A stretch of 64,000 bases of DNA, taken from assembly GCF_000004075.3 (NCBI RefSeq), contig NC_026656.2, positions 6,014,001 to 6,078,000 on the forward strand, written 5' to 3'. Made by a program: the position numbers and the translations under genes. Position 1 is the stretch's first letter. Each line of letters opens with the position of its first letter. The DNA is from Cucumis sativus (Eukaryota > Streptophyta > Magnoliopsida > Cucurbitales > Cucurbitaceae). This document shows, one piece after another, positions 22,785 to 34,930 of the stretch. Below the pieces are notes generated by a model. That model was given only the letters and a program-made list of their open reading frames with translations, did no database searches and was not told the origin of the DNA.

Positions 22785-25700
22785 TTAAGGCGAGCTTGTA
22801 TCAGGTGAAATATCAAGTCCTAGAAGACAGAGATCCTTTAATAGTAAATCTGCACTTCTGAAATGGAGGCCAATGATGCCAACTTCTTTTGCAGCTTCTA
22901 CATTCTTCTTTCTGCAAGTAAACTTGTAATTGGAAAGAGTGGGAGACCATTTCATAAAGGTTAAGAATTCATGCTTATTTACTAATCTTTTTCTTTGTTG
23001 CTAGTATAATTTTCTAAAAGGTTTTGAAACCCTAACCAAACTTTGACAGTTAAAAGAAAGAGAGAAAAAAAAGACTAAGGAAATTTAGCTATGGGTAATC
23101 TTATAACCTTTTTTTTTCCTAAAAAGCACAGAAAAAAGAAATGATGTTCTTATATCCCTTTTTTACTCAATCCAACGACTTGATGGGCTGTTATTCAAGT
23201 GCTTCATTTTCATGAAAACATTCCTCAAGCAGGGCAGTTTATAGGTGACTAAATCCTGGCAACAGACATTCTTTTATGCAAGAAGGAAACTTCGACGCAA
23301 CAAAGAAATTTATATTAGGAAGAGCATGCCAAAGCAGTTACTTTGCCATGTGCCATAGAATAAAAAGTGATTTGTATCATAGTAAATCTCTAATCTTAAG
23401 ATCTTATCGAATTGAATGAATCAATTGAAATCTTCCTACTTGAACAAGAAGCCTACATATGCCTACCTATCCTCTGAAGATCCGAATTTCAGATAAACAA
23501 TCAAAAGTTTAAAAACCTAGTTTTAAGTCCATTTAGTTGACTGATAGTCTAATGCATATAACATTCATCTTCTCATCGATTTCCCTTGTGTTCTGCTGCC
23601 TAAACAACAAACTTACACAGCCTAAAGTTTTTCGTTGCTTGCATGGAGAAGACCTACCCCACTTTGTCAACATTCAACAACAGAACGGGAAAGTGAGTAT
23701 ACATACGTGGGATAGATTTCCGATATATTACTTGATATCGATATAATAATAAAAAATTGGTAAAATGTCTAAAGTTTTCCAATCATATTTCATTTCAATT
23801 ACAATTCAATAAGTCTAACCTGTCATCAACGAAAATACAGTTAGCTGGTTCAACTTTGAGATGTCTCAAGGCTTCCAAGTAGAACTCAGGATCCGGCTTC
23901 CTCTTTCCTGAAACATATGGCAAACAGGCTCTTTTGGAACAAATATTTTGATCTTATTAAGCTAAATGTGGCTTCTTTGTAAATTACACCTGAAAACTTC
24001 TACAATTACTCATCATTTAAAATTCTCTTGTTTATGAATTATCAAATACCAATAGCAATAAAATTAATAAGGGGCAGCATAAAAGGTAAGTTCTCTCTTC
24101 TCTCTCCTCTCTCCCCCGTCCTCTTCCGACTCTCTTAGATTTCAGTTTTCTGGCAAGTAAGTTAGAAATGGAGGTGGAAAGATGCAGAATTCTGGACTCC
24201 AAGCTCCCTACAGTATTTGGTTCGGGAATGAGTTATCCCAATTTGAAGATGTGGAAGCAAAAAAAAAACACTACCTTTATCAAGCTCCCAACTCTGCTGA
24301 TTCCAAGAGGCTATTGAAGATCTATGTCAACAATCAGAAAAGCAGTACTTTTACAAGAAGAAAGAGTCGAAAATGGCATAACTGAAGCCTCAAAGTTCAG
24401 AGTAGAGAAAGGGTGGGTTTTATAAGATGCAACTTATGGCGTAGAACAAGAGGAAGATCATTCATACATATTCTATCATGCAAGGAAAAAAAGTGATGGC
24501 AAACTTTCTAAAAATGTTGGAAAGCTGCAAATCCAAGCATGATTATTCAGCATGGTTATCAGCACAACAGATCAAGCCGAAAAGCAGTCACTCTGAAGTC
24601 TTTGGCCGTCCACAAGATGAGATGAAGGTTAGTTATGTGGACAAATTTAAGTAGAATAAGATCTCCCCTGTTTTGGACATGGAAAAACAGACAATCACCA
24701 ACAATGGGTTATCAAGAATCCAAAGGTCTTCCAAACAGATTTCAACAATATTTGGGTTGTCACACGTCTTTTTGAGTTCAATAGCTGAGTCGAGATTAAA
24801 GAAAGTCTACAAACTGCCTTCCAACCGGAGGTCACAATCAATCCATTGTTTGCAGAGAATGCTCTAATTGATATTGATCAACGATCTTTGGATGAAGTGG
24901 TAGAGCAACCTAGGAAATGGCACAACACACCAGAAATCCTTTTATCTAGTCAGAACAATTCAACCAGTTGAAACTTCACAAGCCTGAATTTGCTCCACCG
25001 GAGCTGGAGAAGGTAAACTCAATGGTTATTGTGAATTCTCAGCTGGAATCCAAAAAGGTGCAGTTAAAGAAGGGAGAGAAAGCTATCTTGCTCTCCTCGG
25101 TTTTCTTAATTGGGAAAAGCCAGTCAATGCTTTGCAATCCTGACGAAGAGTATCAAGAATTCAGGTAAGGAATTTTATTATTGTTGAATTGATGAATACA
25201 GAGTTAAAGTCATGCCAATACCACTAAGCCAAGGTTATTTTGACAATTTTGAAAAGTAATAAATAGGAAATCAAACATGTAATTTGGTAAACTAGCTAAT
25301 GTTATGAGTAGGTACGATAGCCTAATGTTGATAAGCAAATTGGGTTTAACCTGAAATTATATGAACCTTAGATTTAGAAGTATTGACATTAGAGATGTCC
25401 ATACACCCATCATATTGTAACTAGAGATGTCCATGGGGCGAGACGGGGAGTTCCTTGTCCCCGCCCCAATATCTCATTCCCCATCCCCACAAATTTCCCC
25501 ACGGGGAATGAGGCAGAGATTCCACGAGAATCAGGTTCCCCGCAGGGAAAATATTCCCCACTTTTGTTTTTGATAAATAAATATAGATAAGTGTGTATAT
25601 ATATATATATGTGACATACATAAATATGTGTGTGTATATATATATATACTTTTTTTTTCTTTCAAGACGAGGCGGGGCCGGGGTCGAGGTCAGAGAATGT

Positions 25701-28700
25701 ATTCCTCGTCCCTGGCCCTGAAATGTCAACCGGGAAAAAATAATCCCCAGTCCCTCCCCTATTCCCCGTGTATTCGGGGATTTCCCGCCTTGTTCGAGGC
25801 GAGTTTGCACGGGCCTCGACCCCGTGGGTTAAATGAACATCTCTAGTTTTAATGCTCCAGGCCTAGAAATCGAACCAAAACTCGAAATTTCGATCTCCGA
25901 CATTCCTCTACATGCCCAACGACCTAGCAACATCATTCTTACTTGTCTTAGAGACTTATTAGAGTTAGAGTGAAAGTTATTCCCACAAACCAATACAAGT
26001 CCTTTCAGCATGTTTTGTCCTCACTTACATGCATTTTAGGAAAATTCTCACGAGATCACCCAACATAGAATTGCTTCAAGCTAAGCATGCTTAACTTTGG
26101 AGTTCCTATGATCGAGCCACCAAAAAGGAAAGTGTACCTTGTTGGTAGGGATAGTAACTTTTAATTCTTTTAAGTCTTATAACTCTACTTTCATGTCTCC
26201 CTTCTAAGCTCAGTGCGTTACACATGTGCACAATCAAAATAGAGACAATAAAGATGATATGCAATTAGCAGAAGGGTAATGAAGAAAACTCAAGGTAATA
26301 TTTTGAGACTACCATTTTTACAAGAACAGAATGTCCATGATAGATATTTCGAGATTTTCAACTTCTCCTCGATCATTTCGTACCTGCCAAATCAAATAAC
26401 AGAAGTTGATGAGGTAGTTCAGATAAAATAACATGGAATAATTCTTTTCCCACGAACCAAATAGGGTAGTTTGTGAAGGCATGCATTTCATAGTTTTTCT
26501 CTTTAAGAGCAATTAGCAATTCTTCAATGCCTTCTAGGAAAGAGTAACCGCTTATCATACAGCTTTTGAGGCCTGGAAGATGGATAAAAGAAAGTTAATA
26601 CGAACCTAAAAGAGGAAAGAGCACATAGTTCCATTGGCCAAAATTCAGAAAAAATAAAAATAAAAAAATAAAATGTCATAAGCAGAGGAAAAAAACTAAT
26701 TTGAATACTTGGAATTGCTGAACTGGTAATCTTCCTAGATCAACAGCATCTGGAGAAAAGTAATACTGCTAAAAGTAAATTTATTATCATCAGCACTGGT
26801 CAGCCAATGTGTTTTAAAAGTACATAATAGTCCCAAAACAGAAGCATAAAACTCAAAATAAATGAGTTAAGCAATTGATTTGTTTTTCAGTATATTGAAG
26901 GAGGTATGTCGGTCGTACATGATAACTCTATGTGGTTGTATTTGTTGTTCGTATCTTTTTTTTTTCTCTCCTTTTGGAGTATGCATTTTTAATCCTTTAT
27001 TCTCTTTTCTTTGGTAAGAAACATTTGATTGCGATAAATGAAATCTGGGGAGAACCCCAAATACAACACAAGGGAATGCCATTTGCTAACAAGAAAAGAT
27101 AAGCTATAGTGAGTGAAAGGGTGCTTTAATCCTTTATTCCTTTTCTTACATCATTGAGGAGTTGTTTCTTGTTTGAAAAAAAAAAGTGGAAGATAGTGCA
27201 AGCTTTTTTCAGTATGTTACACTATGAAATCAAGAGAAATTTTAGAATTTGACCTTCAAAAGGATTTGATATTGGATTAAAGCCTAAGAATTACATAAAA
27301 TCGGAAACTAGAATGAAAAAATAGGGAGAAATTCGAGCAAACCTTCAAAATCTACTGGTCGTTCATCTTTAAAGAATCTCTTTTCCAGTTCTGCCTTGAA
27401 GAAAACAACAATTTATATAAAAATAAGTCAGACATTAAGCACTATGAAATAAATTGCTGTAAAAGAAGAATGTGTATTTTTAAGGAAAAAGTATTGCACT
27501 TTATTTCTTATAAACATGCCCCTTCATTTTCTCAACCAATCAACAAGTGAACTTTAAAGAGCGCTAATGTTATTTCATGTTTAATAAACAAGCAATGGCA
27601 AAGAACATCAATGCTTATGTAAGAACCCTAGTTAATGAATGATATATTAGAATTATTGGTATGTTTATCAGTGAGGGCATATTATTAGCTGGGGAGTTTG
27701 TTAGGGTTTTTGGGTTAGAAATAGAGGGAATGAGGTTGGGAGCAAGGTAGGAATAAATGTAATAGGAGTTTCCATTGTGGAGCTTTGGGAGAGAGTAGCT
27801 AATGCAAAGGGTGAGGATATTAGGCCAAAGCCTTGGCCAAACAAGAAAAGTCCACTCCTAAAGGTTGGGAGAGAACTCTCCGAGAACAAAAATTCTATAT
27901 TTCAAATGATATTCAAAAGCTCCTTATTACAACCTAAAAGTGGTTATTTATAGTCTTACAAGGTAATAAGACAATTAACTAAGTAATTCTAGAATACTCA
28001 TTACTCTAAATTAAGAACCAAGTTACTTAAATTATACAAATAATCTAACTTATTCTACTCATCAATAGCCCTCATAAATGACTATGGTATATTGGAACTT
28101 CCCCTTCTGTTATTGTAAAATATTACTATCTGTGTGTTCTTTGTATTTTCTTGTTAGGTGTCATCCTAACAGACTACTAGAGAACAAGTTTTTCTTTGCG
28201 ATGTTAATATGCTATAGCAGGTTTTAGAAGGGACATAAAAGTATATAGAAAAAAATGAGAAAGAATGAAAGGGAAGAGACGGCACCCCATCAGGAATCTA
28301 AATTATATATATATGATAAGAAACGAAGAAACATTCAAGGAATTTCGACTATTGTAATCATAATGGAACGGAAATGTGGAACGCCACTTCCTAGAAGGTG
28401 AGTGCTTAATGAAAGTATGAAAAACTAATAATGACAGTCCCCTCCAGATGCAGGTTTTTGGATTTTAGCTGAAAAGAGTCCCTATCATTAGTCACTTTGG
28501 GCTAAAGTAATTAGATGGTAACCAAGGATTTACAGTTAGGACAAAAGTAAGATTTCAAATTCTTGTGGTATATTTTCTACATCCCTTCCCTTCAAAATTA
28601 TTCTCTTTCCAACTTCTCTTTTTATTCACATTATCTGGTATATGTATAACTTAAGGGTTCGTATATCACCCATAAAATGGTAAATTAGCCAAATCTTGGG

Positions 28701-30388
28701 AACATAGGCAAATAAGAAGATAGACATACCTCATCAATCAAACCCTTCTCAAATTCTATCCATACAGTTGGATCTTTGAGTTCAAGTAGTTCCTCCATGG
28801 GCATTCTGAGCAGTGAATTCCGATGCAATTAACTTAAGCATCAAAATTAAACACTAATTTTCTGAAAAAATAAAGAAGTTGGATAGTAGTAGAAACCACA
28901 ACTCACTTTTTTTACACGATTCATTTTTTATTTCTATTTTTTATCTATTCATATATAACACTAGCTATAAGTTTACTCAGAAAACAAATAGAACCCTAAG
29001 GGATTGGTATATCTGCTGGCAGTTTTTCATCTTTTTTTAAAGCTATAAAAATGAAGCCATATATTCAATGGCATTGAATTGACATCAACCAAGAACTTTA
29101 TGATTTGAGGTGGGATTTTGGCCTACGTTGAACATTGCACGGAGACCTTTGTTCAAGAAGTTAGACAGGGTATCCAGCTGCCTCTTCATCCTTCCATCTA
29201 TTTGAAGTTGAGAAAAAGTACACTTCCTCATAAGGCCAACAAAGACATAGATGCTAAAATTCAAACAAGTGAAACATAAAACAGAAGTTAAAAGGAAACA
29301 AACAATCCCCCTTTGCAGAAAGCAAGTAGGACTGCGTAGTGTGGTCAAGTTTTCTTCTCATCTGAAAGCTAAAGCTAAACTAGAGATACAGGCTGTAACC
29401 ATGAGAGTCACATAGTAGAAGAGAATACTACAGGAGGATGTTTGACTCACAATTTTAACAAGTCGACAAATGAAGTTTGATTTGGAAGTTTGAATGTCTG
29501 TATAATATATATTGAACGCACCCACTCCAAGTCCCAAACTTCATTGACGATCTCACATTAGAAAAATCAAGAGACCTCAAGATCATTTTAAGATAAATAG
29601 GCTACTCCTCTTATTGCTAATTGACTTTGAGATGGAACCTCACAATCGTTAATATGGTATCCAAGAGTGGTAAACCTAAAGAAGCAACATCTTGAGGGAC
29701 ATGTTGAGGATCCCACATAGGAAAAATCAAAGGACCTCAAAATCGATGTAACCACCATTAGAGACATCAATATTGTTTCTTATTAAGCTCACCTGAAGAT
29801 TGAAAAATGGGACCTTCGAGTAAGTGTTAAAATACTCCGATTGAAGAAATTAAATTTGGTTGAGCAACCCATGCTTGGATCCCAAATTCTTGGCTTGTAA
29901 AAGTTATACGTTAACCGATTTTAATTGGTAACATGTTTAATACAGTGTGGCCAGAGTTACAGAAGCCTAACCATGACACCCGTATAACTTCCAATAAGTT
30001 ATCATTACTTAAAATTTTGCTGTTCATCCCGATACCATAAATTCCAACAAAGTAATTCCCACTAAAAAAAAAAAAAAAACAAAGTATAGACAAAGCACCT
30101 GAAAAAAGCGGGAACGTCATCATAGAAAGGATCACGAACGAGGGTATCCATGATATCAAAGAGCAGAACAGGAAGCTTCCTAGAGGTGTTATCAGCAGCA
30201 GCAGAGGTGCAACCAGTAGCCATTGAAAGAGAAGAGGAGAAGAGTTTGGTATGGGCAATAACGTCAGTATTGGTGGTGATAGTGCTGGTTTGGTTGAAAT
30301 TGGAAACCATTTTTGATGGATTGAAAGAGGAGGGTCTGATGGAGGAGAAGGAAACAAGAGGTGGGTTTGGGTTAAAGAGAGATGCCAT
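22785..30388 (-). CDS. FHY1: Chloroplast FMN hydrolase, HAD superfamily
   Basis: Seven minus-strand exons, 30388-30099, 28805-28730, 27394-27343, 26572-26458, 26383-26313, 23907-23820 and 22911-22785, join in frame to 272 aa with GT-AG introns. The protein resembles Arabidopsis At1g79790 (AtcpFHy1), which removes phosphate from FMN to give riboflavin in plastids. Residues 1-70 are rich in Ser/Asn and poor in acidic residues, as in a transit peptide. The HAD core follows: motif I LLFDIMDTL (D78, D81), motif II Thr173 in HAFTNYPIW, motif III Lys in GKRKPDP (about 202-208) and motif IV VDDR (228-231). Motif I is non-canonical (see finding). An in-frame ATG 22 codons upstream exists, but MASLF gives a better plastid N-terminus. 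Several introns are swollen by transposon debris. Confidence 0.88.
24165..25165 (+). pseudogene. LINE ORF1 (DUF4283-like) relic in hydrolase intron 5
   Basis: Plus-strand sequence in the 2.4-kb intron between hydrolase exons 5 and 6 has coding character in alternating frames broken by stops and frameshifts. A segment near 24795-24895 translates to WVEIKESLQTAFQPEV followed by INPLFAENALIDID. This resembles the W-x-x-I-x-x-x-L and NPL-x-A-x-x-ALI pattern of DUF4283 proteins encoded by plant LINE ORF1s. The opening near 24170 reads MEVERCRILDSKL. It opposes the host gene. The family call is tentative. Confidence 0.45.
25422..25845. mobile_element. hAT-type MITE with long GC-rich inverted ends
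   Basis: The element begins tagagatgtccatggggcga and ends in the near reverse complement (cccgtgggttaaatgaacat then ctcta). Both arms are rich in GGGG/CCCC blocks such as cccgcccc. Between the arms lies an AT microsatellite (25590-25650). Ends of the tagagatgtcaatgggg type are common in plant non-autonomous hAT elements. The flanks attgtaac and gttttaat agree at 5 of 8 positions, so a decayed 8-bp target duplication is possible. A second copy of the 13-bp end lies 32 bp upstream at 25390. Confidence 0.7.
25855..26222 (-). mobile_element. Cassandra-type TRIM LTR with 5S rRNA-like core
   Basis: On the minus strand, 26117-26041 reads like the 3' two thirds of a plant 5S rRNA gene, including gaactccaaagttaagcatg and ttgggtgatctcgtgagaa, with the internal promoter region recognisable. 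The sequence then runs into a segment with gtgaggacaaa, and the candidate LTR start near 26222 reads tgtaacgcac. A 5S-like block inside an LTR is the hallmark of Cassandra terminal-repeat retrotransposons in miniature. No partner LTR or primer-binding site was found, and the 3' boundary is uncertain. Confidence 0.68.
29547..29755. mobile_element. LTR-like remnant in hydrolase intron 1
   Basis: Two related segments, atctcacattagaaaaatca (29550) and atcccacataggaaaaatca (29710), flank sequence with aatatggtatccaagagtgg near 29651, which resembles the tggtatcagag primer-binding site of copia elements. This block is familiar from plant LTR elements. It lies in the first hydrolase intron (28806-30098) and encodes no protein. 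Confidence 0.45.
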
Positions 30389-33300
30389 TAAAATTGGTTG
30401 AATGGGCAGAAGCACAGAAGCTCCAAGACCATTGGCTCTTCGGTCGTGAGTCAAATCTGAAGGAATTACGGATTTTGCTTTGGCTTTGGCGGGTCGTTTT
30501 CAGCAATTCTTATCCTTCAATTTAGATTTATATTCTTTCTAATCTGACTTCTTTGCTTCTTTTTTTTTTTTTTATCTTTTTATTTCTTTTATGAAACGCA
30601 ATGATCTGACTTCTGACATTACTTCTTTAGTTATTAACAAAAATATTACTTTTCTTATACACTAATATACACATTCCAAAAAGAATCATCTATAAAACTA
30701 GTATTAATTTATACCACATATTTTCACAAAAAAAAAAAAAAATTAAGCAAATGAGAAGAAGTAGAAGAGAAATTAAAAGAGAGCAAATATTCAATCCAAT
30801 TGCAACTCAAACTTTTGTGTAACACACGTCAAGATATAACAAAATGAACTAAAATCTGTACAAATATAGCAAAATGTTGTTATGTGGCTGTAAGAGAGAC
30901 AATGATTTTACATATATATATATATAGTGTTTATCAAATTTTTGTTATATTTGTAAATGTTTTAACCGATAAAATAGTTTATTTATAACAAATTTATACA
31001 TTTTAAGAAGTTTTTAGAAAAATAGAAAAATTTGATAAAACTGTTAGAACAAAACCAATATTCTATTTTTTAGAATTTCCCTTTTTAAAAGGAAGCATGT
31101 TGATTTAAATTCTAAACTATTAATAATATCTATTTAAACTATAAACTCTTAATATTCAATATGTCAATTTAAAATTGCCTATAAGAATTAAATATATAAA
31201 AAGTGAAAGTTCAAAAGTTTCAAATTAAACAAAAGTCAAACACCCATTGATACCGATAATGATACCGATCATAAAAATCTATTAGTGTCTATCATAATGT
31301 AATTTAAAATACTTTTGTTTATTTTAATGTATTTAAAAATGAGAAAGAAAATAAAAACTTTTTTACTTTTTTTTTTCATTGATACTAAAATATTTTAAGG
31401 AATTAAACTATGTTTGAAAAAATATATTTAAAAAGTAAATTTGAGCATAGTTCAATAAGTAATTACAATTAGTAATCGTTGCTAAGTTGATAATTCAGGT
31501 GTACAACAACGTTCTTGAAAAGAAAATTGCATTTGATAACAAAATAAATTTTAGAAAATAGAAGTCCATCAAATTTTTTTTTTTTTTTTTTTTTGCATAT
31601 TGCAATTATGACAAGCCATCATAAGGTTACTCATTTTTAAATTTGTTATTTTTACCTTTTAAAAAATATAATGAGATAAACTCTATTATCATATAATATT
31701 TTGAAAGAAAAAAAAAGAGCCACAACCCATTTTGTTAAAAGCTCAAATTATACAATTATATATTCATGAGAAGCATACAATTATACCATTCTAAATTTCT
31801 CATCTATCGTTTATTTATTTTCTACACGAATAAAATCGATAAATGAATCTATTTTTCTCTTAAAAAATACTTTTTTTTTAATTGAAAAAGTGTGTAACAT
31901 ATTAATTATAATATAAAATACGGGTAAGATAATATAACACCCTAAATAATTTTAAAATATACAAGATATTTTTCCTTTTATCATATATAGATTAGAAATT
32001 TTCTTTAAAATATAACAAAACTCCTCTATAATTTTATCATTTACAATAATTTTCATAAATTATATCATTACATACCAAACATGTGAAACAATACATTCAA
32101 ATATAATAATAAAACGATGTAATTATTGTACTAAAATTCCTTCAATTTGGAAAACTTATGTGCATTATCATATATAATAAACTATATATCTACACGAAAT
32201 GGTAGAGTCGTGAAGCAGGACACATGACAAATAAATACCATAGAGCAACAATTTTAAAATAGTGAGGAAGGGCCATGCTGTTATACACACTGTCTACCAC
32301 AAACTTTATAAAATTCAACTACAGAACTTTGGTACTGAATTTTTTTCATTTATAAATTTGGGTGTTTCCAAGTGCTATGTAAACTATAATATGTTTTTCT
32401 TTTTCTTTTTATCTAATACATTTATGGTCTCTATTTAAGTCTCTAAATGAGTTGTTTTAGTTTATGAGTTATGATATAGTATGTTAGCTATAATAGTTTG
32501 TATTTGAAATGAAAAATAATTTTAATATGATCGGTTATAAATAATTTGGTTTTAGAATGTGTAGACTATCTTACTTTGCATATTAAATAATAAGCATGAC
32601 AATAAAGAGGGTGTTTGGGAGGATGTGCAGTTTTCTATATAGATTCTCACGTTGGGAAGAAAACTCAATTGCATTTGACATTAACTTTGGTTGCTCGGTT
32701 TGAGATTCTTATTTGTTTTTCTAAGTGGTAATTTGGACTTCCTCTTTTGAAAACCCAAGTATGCTCGCTTCTCGTTGAGATCTTTTTTCCTTGAATCAAG
32801 TGTGTGCTTTTATATATTTATGTTTTGTTAGTATCTCGTTATACGTTCTCTTGGTTGATCGTGTTTGTGATGTTTTGTTTGTCTCTTGACTTCGACTTTA
32901 GGTTGGAAAGATCTCTCTTTCTATATTTATTTTTGTTAGATATATATAAAATTTAAATGTTGTGTCAAATAAATTCATAAACTTTTAATTTTGTCACATA
33001 GTTAAGATATATATTTAATGATTAATTAAACACAAAATTTTAAAAACTTAGAGTTATCCATAATTTTGGCAATCCCAAATTATTATGATTTAAATAAATG
33101 CCACACCGAACTCATTCTTATTTTATTTAATAAAAAATAGGAGTTCAAAGATCACCAAAATATTATTTATCTTCATTGGTTTATTAATTAGATCATACAA
33201 TACAATATTATTTTCTTTTCTACTTGGCTTGGTGGTTCCAAGATGGGAAATTTGATTTTATAATAGGTTTCAAGATCTATAATAATATTATTTAAAGCCT

Positions 33301-33459
33301 ATCTTTTCCGCTTGGCTCTTTTACAAGTGAATGGAGGGTGAACTTCTATCTCTAATCTCTTTCTAAGCTCTCACTTAAATATTGATGGTGAAGGACTTCA
33401 AAACATGTCCTTTCACCGGCCTCCTTAGGGGAGACCCTCTTTGAATTTTTCATGGTGGA
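30389..33459. other. Intergenic, AT-rich, no gene seen
   Basis: The promoter side of the FMN hydrolase lies at the left end. The rest is very AT-rich with long A and T runs (for example 31577-31595) and one MITE-like copy at about 30838-30960 (tacaaatatagcaaaatg to tttgttatatttgtaaa). No reading frame or RNA gene was recognised in 3 kb. Confidence 0.5.
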
Positions 33460-33860
33460 GTTTGAGGTATTTATAGTCATATTGCGATGGCAAAAATTTA
33501 ATGCTCTACCAGAGTGCAGCCAATAGCCGTTTTTAGTCATATCAGCTCTAAGTACCACTTTTGTCTTTTAGTGAATCATCTCGCAAAGTGATGTGTTGGC
33601 ATCTCACCTTACAACTCGTCAAACGGCTTCTTATAGTTGAGTTCAAGCACACAATCCTCGCTTCCTTTCTTCTTTTCGCCATCCTACGTGGAAAAACACT
33701 AGAGAGCATAGATAATCAGGCGTAATGAGTTACGTAAGGTGCATTATCTTGATATTATAATTTTGTACTAAAAGCTAATCGTTTTAATTCTCTATCTCGC
33801 ATTTTGACTCCATTGTTTCACCTAAAAGGCCATAATAACTTGTATTCTACAAGTTTTCAC
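33460..33860 (+). mobile_element. LTR-like copy, family shared with 58004 and 58987
   Basis: Starts with the TATA-like gaggtatttatagtc and ends ataacttgtattctacaag. The copies at 58004-58410 and 58987-59392 begin ctctatttatagg and end ataacttgtatttttacaag. The middles are strongly diverged. It directly precedes the hAT transposase relic. Confidence 0.5.
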
Positions 33861-33874
33861 CCACTAAAAATGAT

Positions 33875-34318
33875 TGGAGTATGGCTAGGATGTTGCTTAA
33901 GTTCTTGAAAGTTTTTTACAATGCCACTTTAAAACTTTCTAGCTCATTCTTTACAACTTCAAACTTAGTTTTCCATGAGATATGTAGAATTCAGAATTGC
34001 ATGCAATTGAATGCTAGTAGTGGAATTAGCATGCTTTCTACTATGGCTAATAACATGAAGGCTAAATTTGACAAGTATTGGGGGAGTGATGAGAAGAACA
34101 ATAATTTTCTCTTGTGCATTGTCGTTGTGTTGGATCCTCGTTATAAAAGAAAGTGTTTAACATATTGTTGGAATGACCTTTATGGGCCAGAAATTGCTAG
34201 AACTAAAACTACGATTGTGGAGGATGTTTTGAGACGTATATTTCATGAATACAACAATTGTCTACATGGCAGTTCTACTTTTAGTGCTAGTATTGGTGTT
34301 AGTGCTAGTAGTGCTTAG
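33875..34318 (+). pseudogene. hAT transposase C-terminal fragment
   Basis: A 145-residue frame with FLKVFYNATLKLSSSFFTTS, MANNMKAKFDKYWGSDEKNN and VVVLDPRYKRK. These segments match the hAT-like RNase H-fold region of plant RICESLEEPER/BED-type transposases. The N-terminal BED zinc finger and the C-terminal dimerisation domain are missing, and the frame ends in a Ser/Ala-rich tail. It is a fragment, not a working transposase. Confidence 0.82.
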
Positions 34319-34640
34319 TGTTCTTGTGAGGTAATTTGGGAGTCTAACCCTCTCAAAAGGCTAGGTATTACATTGCTACTTTCTGATGAGATTATTGCAT
34401 AATTCAATATATTTTTCATGTTGATTGTTTTTTAGTCATCCTGTGTTCTTGAGATAATTCTTGATAGGTCCCCTCTCCCTGTAATCCTCAATTGCTTCGA
34501 CCTGCCACAAAAACTCCTTAGGTATTCAAAACAGTACTTGCAGTACTTGAGAGCACTTTTCTAAGTCTCTCGATCGAAATTTTTTTAATAGTACCTTTTC
34601 TATGTTTCTCTGCCTAAATTTTCGCGCAAGCACAAGGGTT
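34319..34640. other. Spacer between hAT and LINE relics
   Basis: No reading frame or motif beyond continuation of transposon debris was seen. Confidence 0.35.
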
Positions 34641-34930
34641 TTATTTCTGTTGAAGCCGAAAAAACAACCTTATATATTTATTCCAAGAAAAAATGGGCTT
34701 CCAGCTCCTCACTAGCTAAAATGGGAATCCAGTTAACCCTTCCACAAACGGCCTCAAGGCAAGGCATAAAGTTTCGTGAAAAAATAACGGAGGGCCTCCT
34801 CATCAATCTCACTATCCTTCACAGTTTCGCCGTTCTCCTGAACCAGCTCAAGATTTTTACTCATCCTCCCTCTAAGCCTCCAAGAAAGCAGTCTTAGCAT
34901 CCTCACTAAATTTCTTGGAGGGGAACCTTG
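34641..34930 (-). pseudogene. LINE reverse-transcriptase relic
   Basis: The minus strand translates to GRMSKNLELVQENGETVKDS, then EIDEEALRYFFTKLYALRPF and a WKPIFSWN-like piece. This resembles the segment of plant LINE ORF2 between endonuclease and RT (a glycine-turn region followed by F-F-x-x-L-Y and then W-x-P-I). At least one in-frame stop interrupts it. The catalytic RT motifs are absent. Confidence 0.5.

Noticed and set aside
25421..25846. Overlapping frames on both strands
   Set aside because: They read through the MITE arms and its AT microsatellite; the peptides are inverted-repeat translations.
30389..30454. In-frame upstream ATG extending the FMN hydrolase by 22 residues
   Set aside because: The extension begins with charged residues (MTHDRR) and lacks transit-peptide character, whereas MASLF gives a typical plastid N-terminus; the upstream ATG may lie in the leader but is less likely to be the start.
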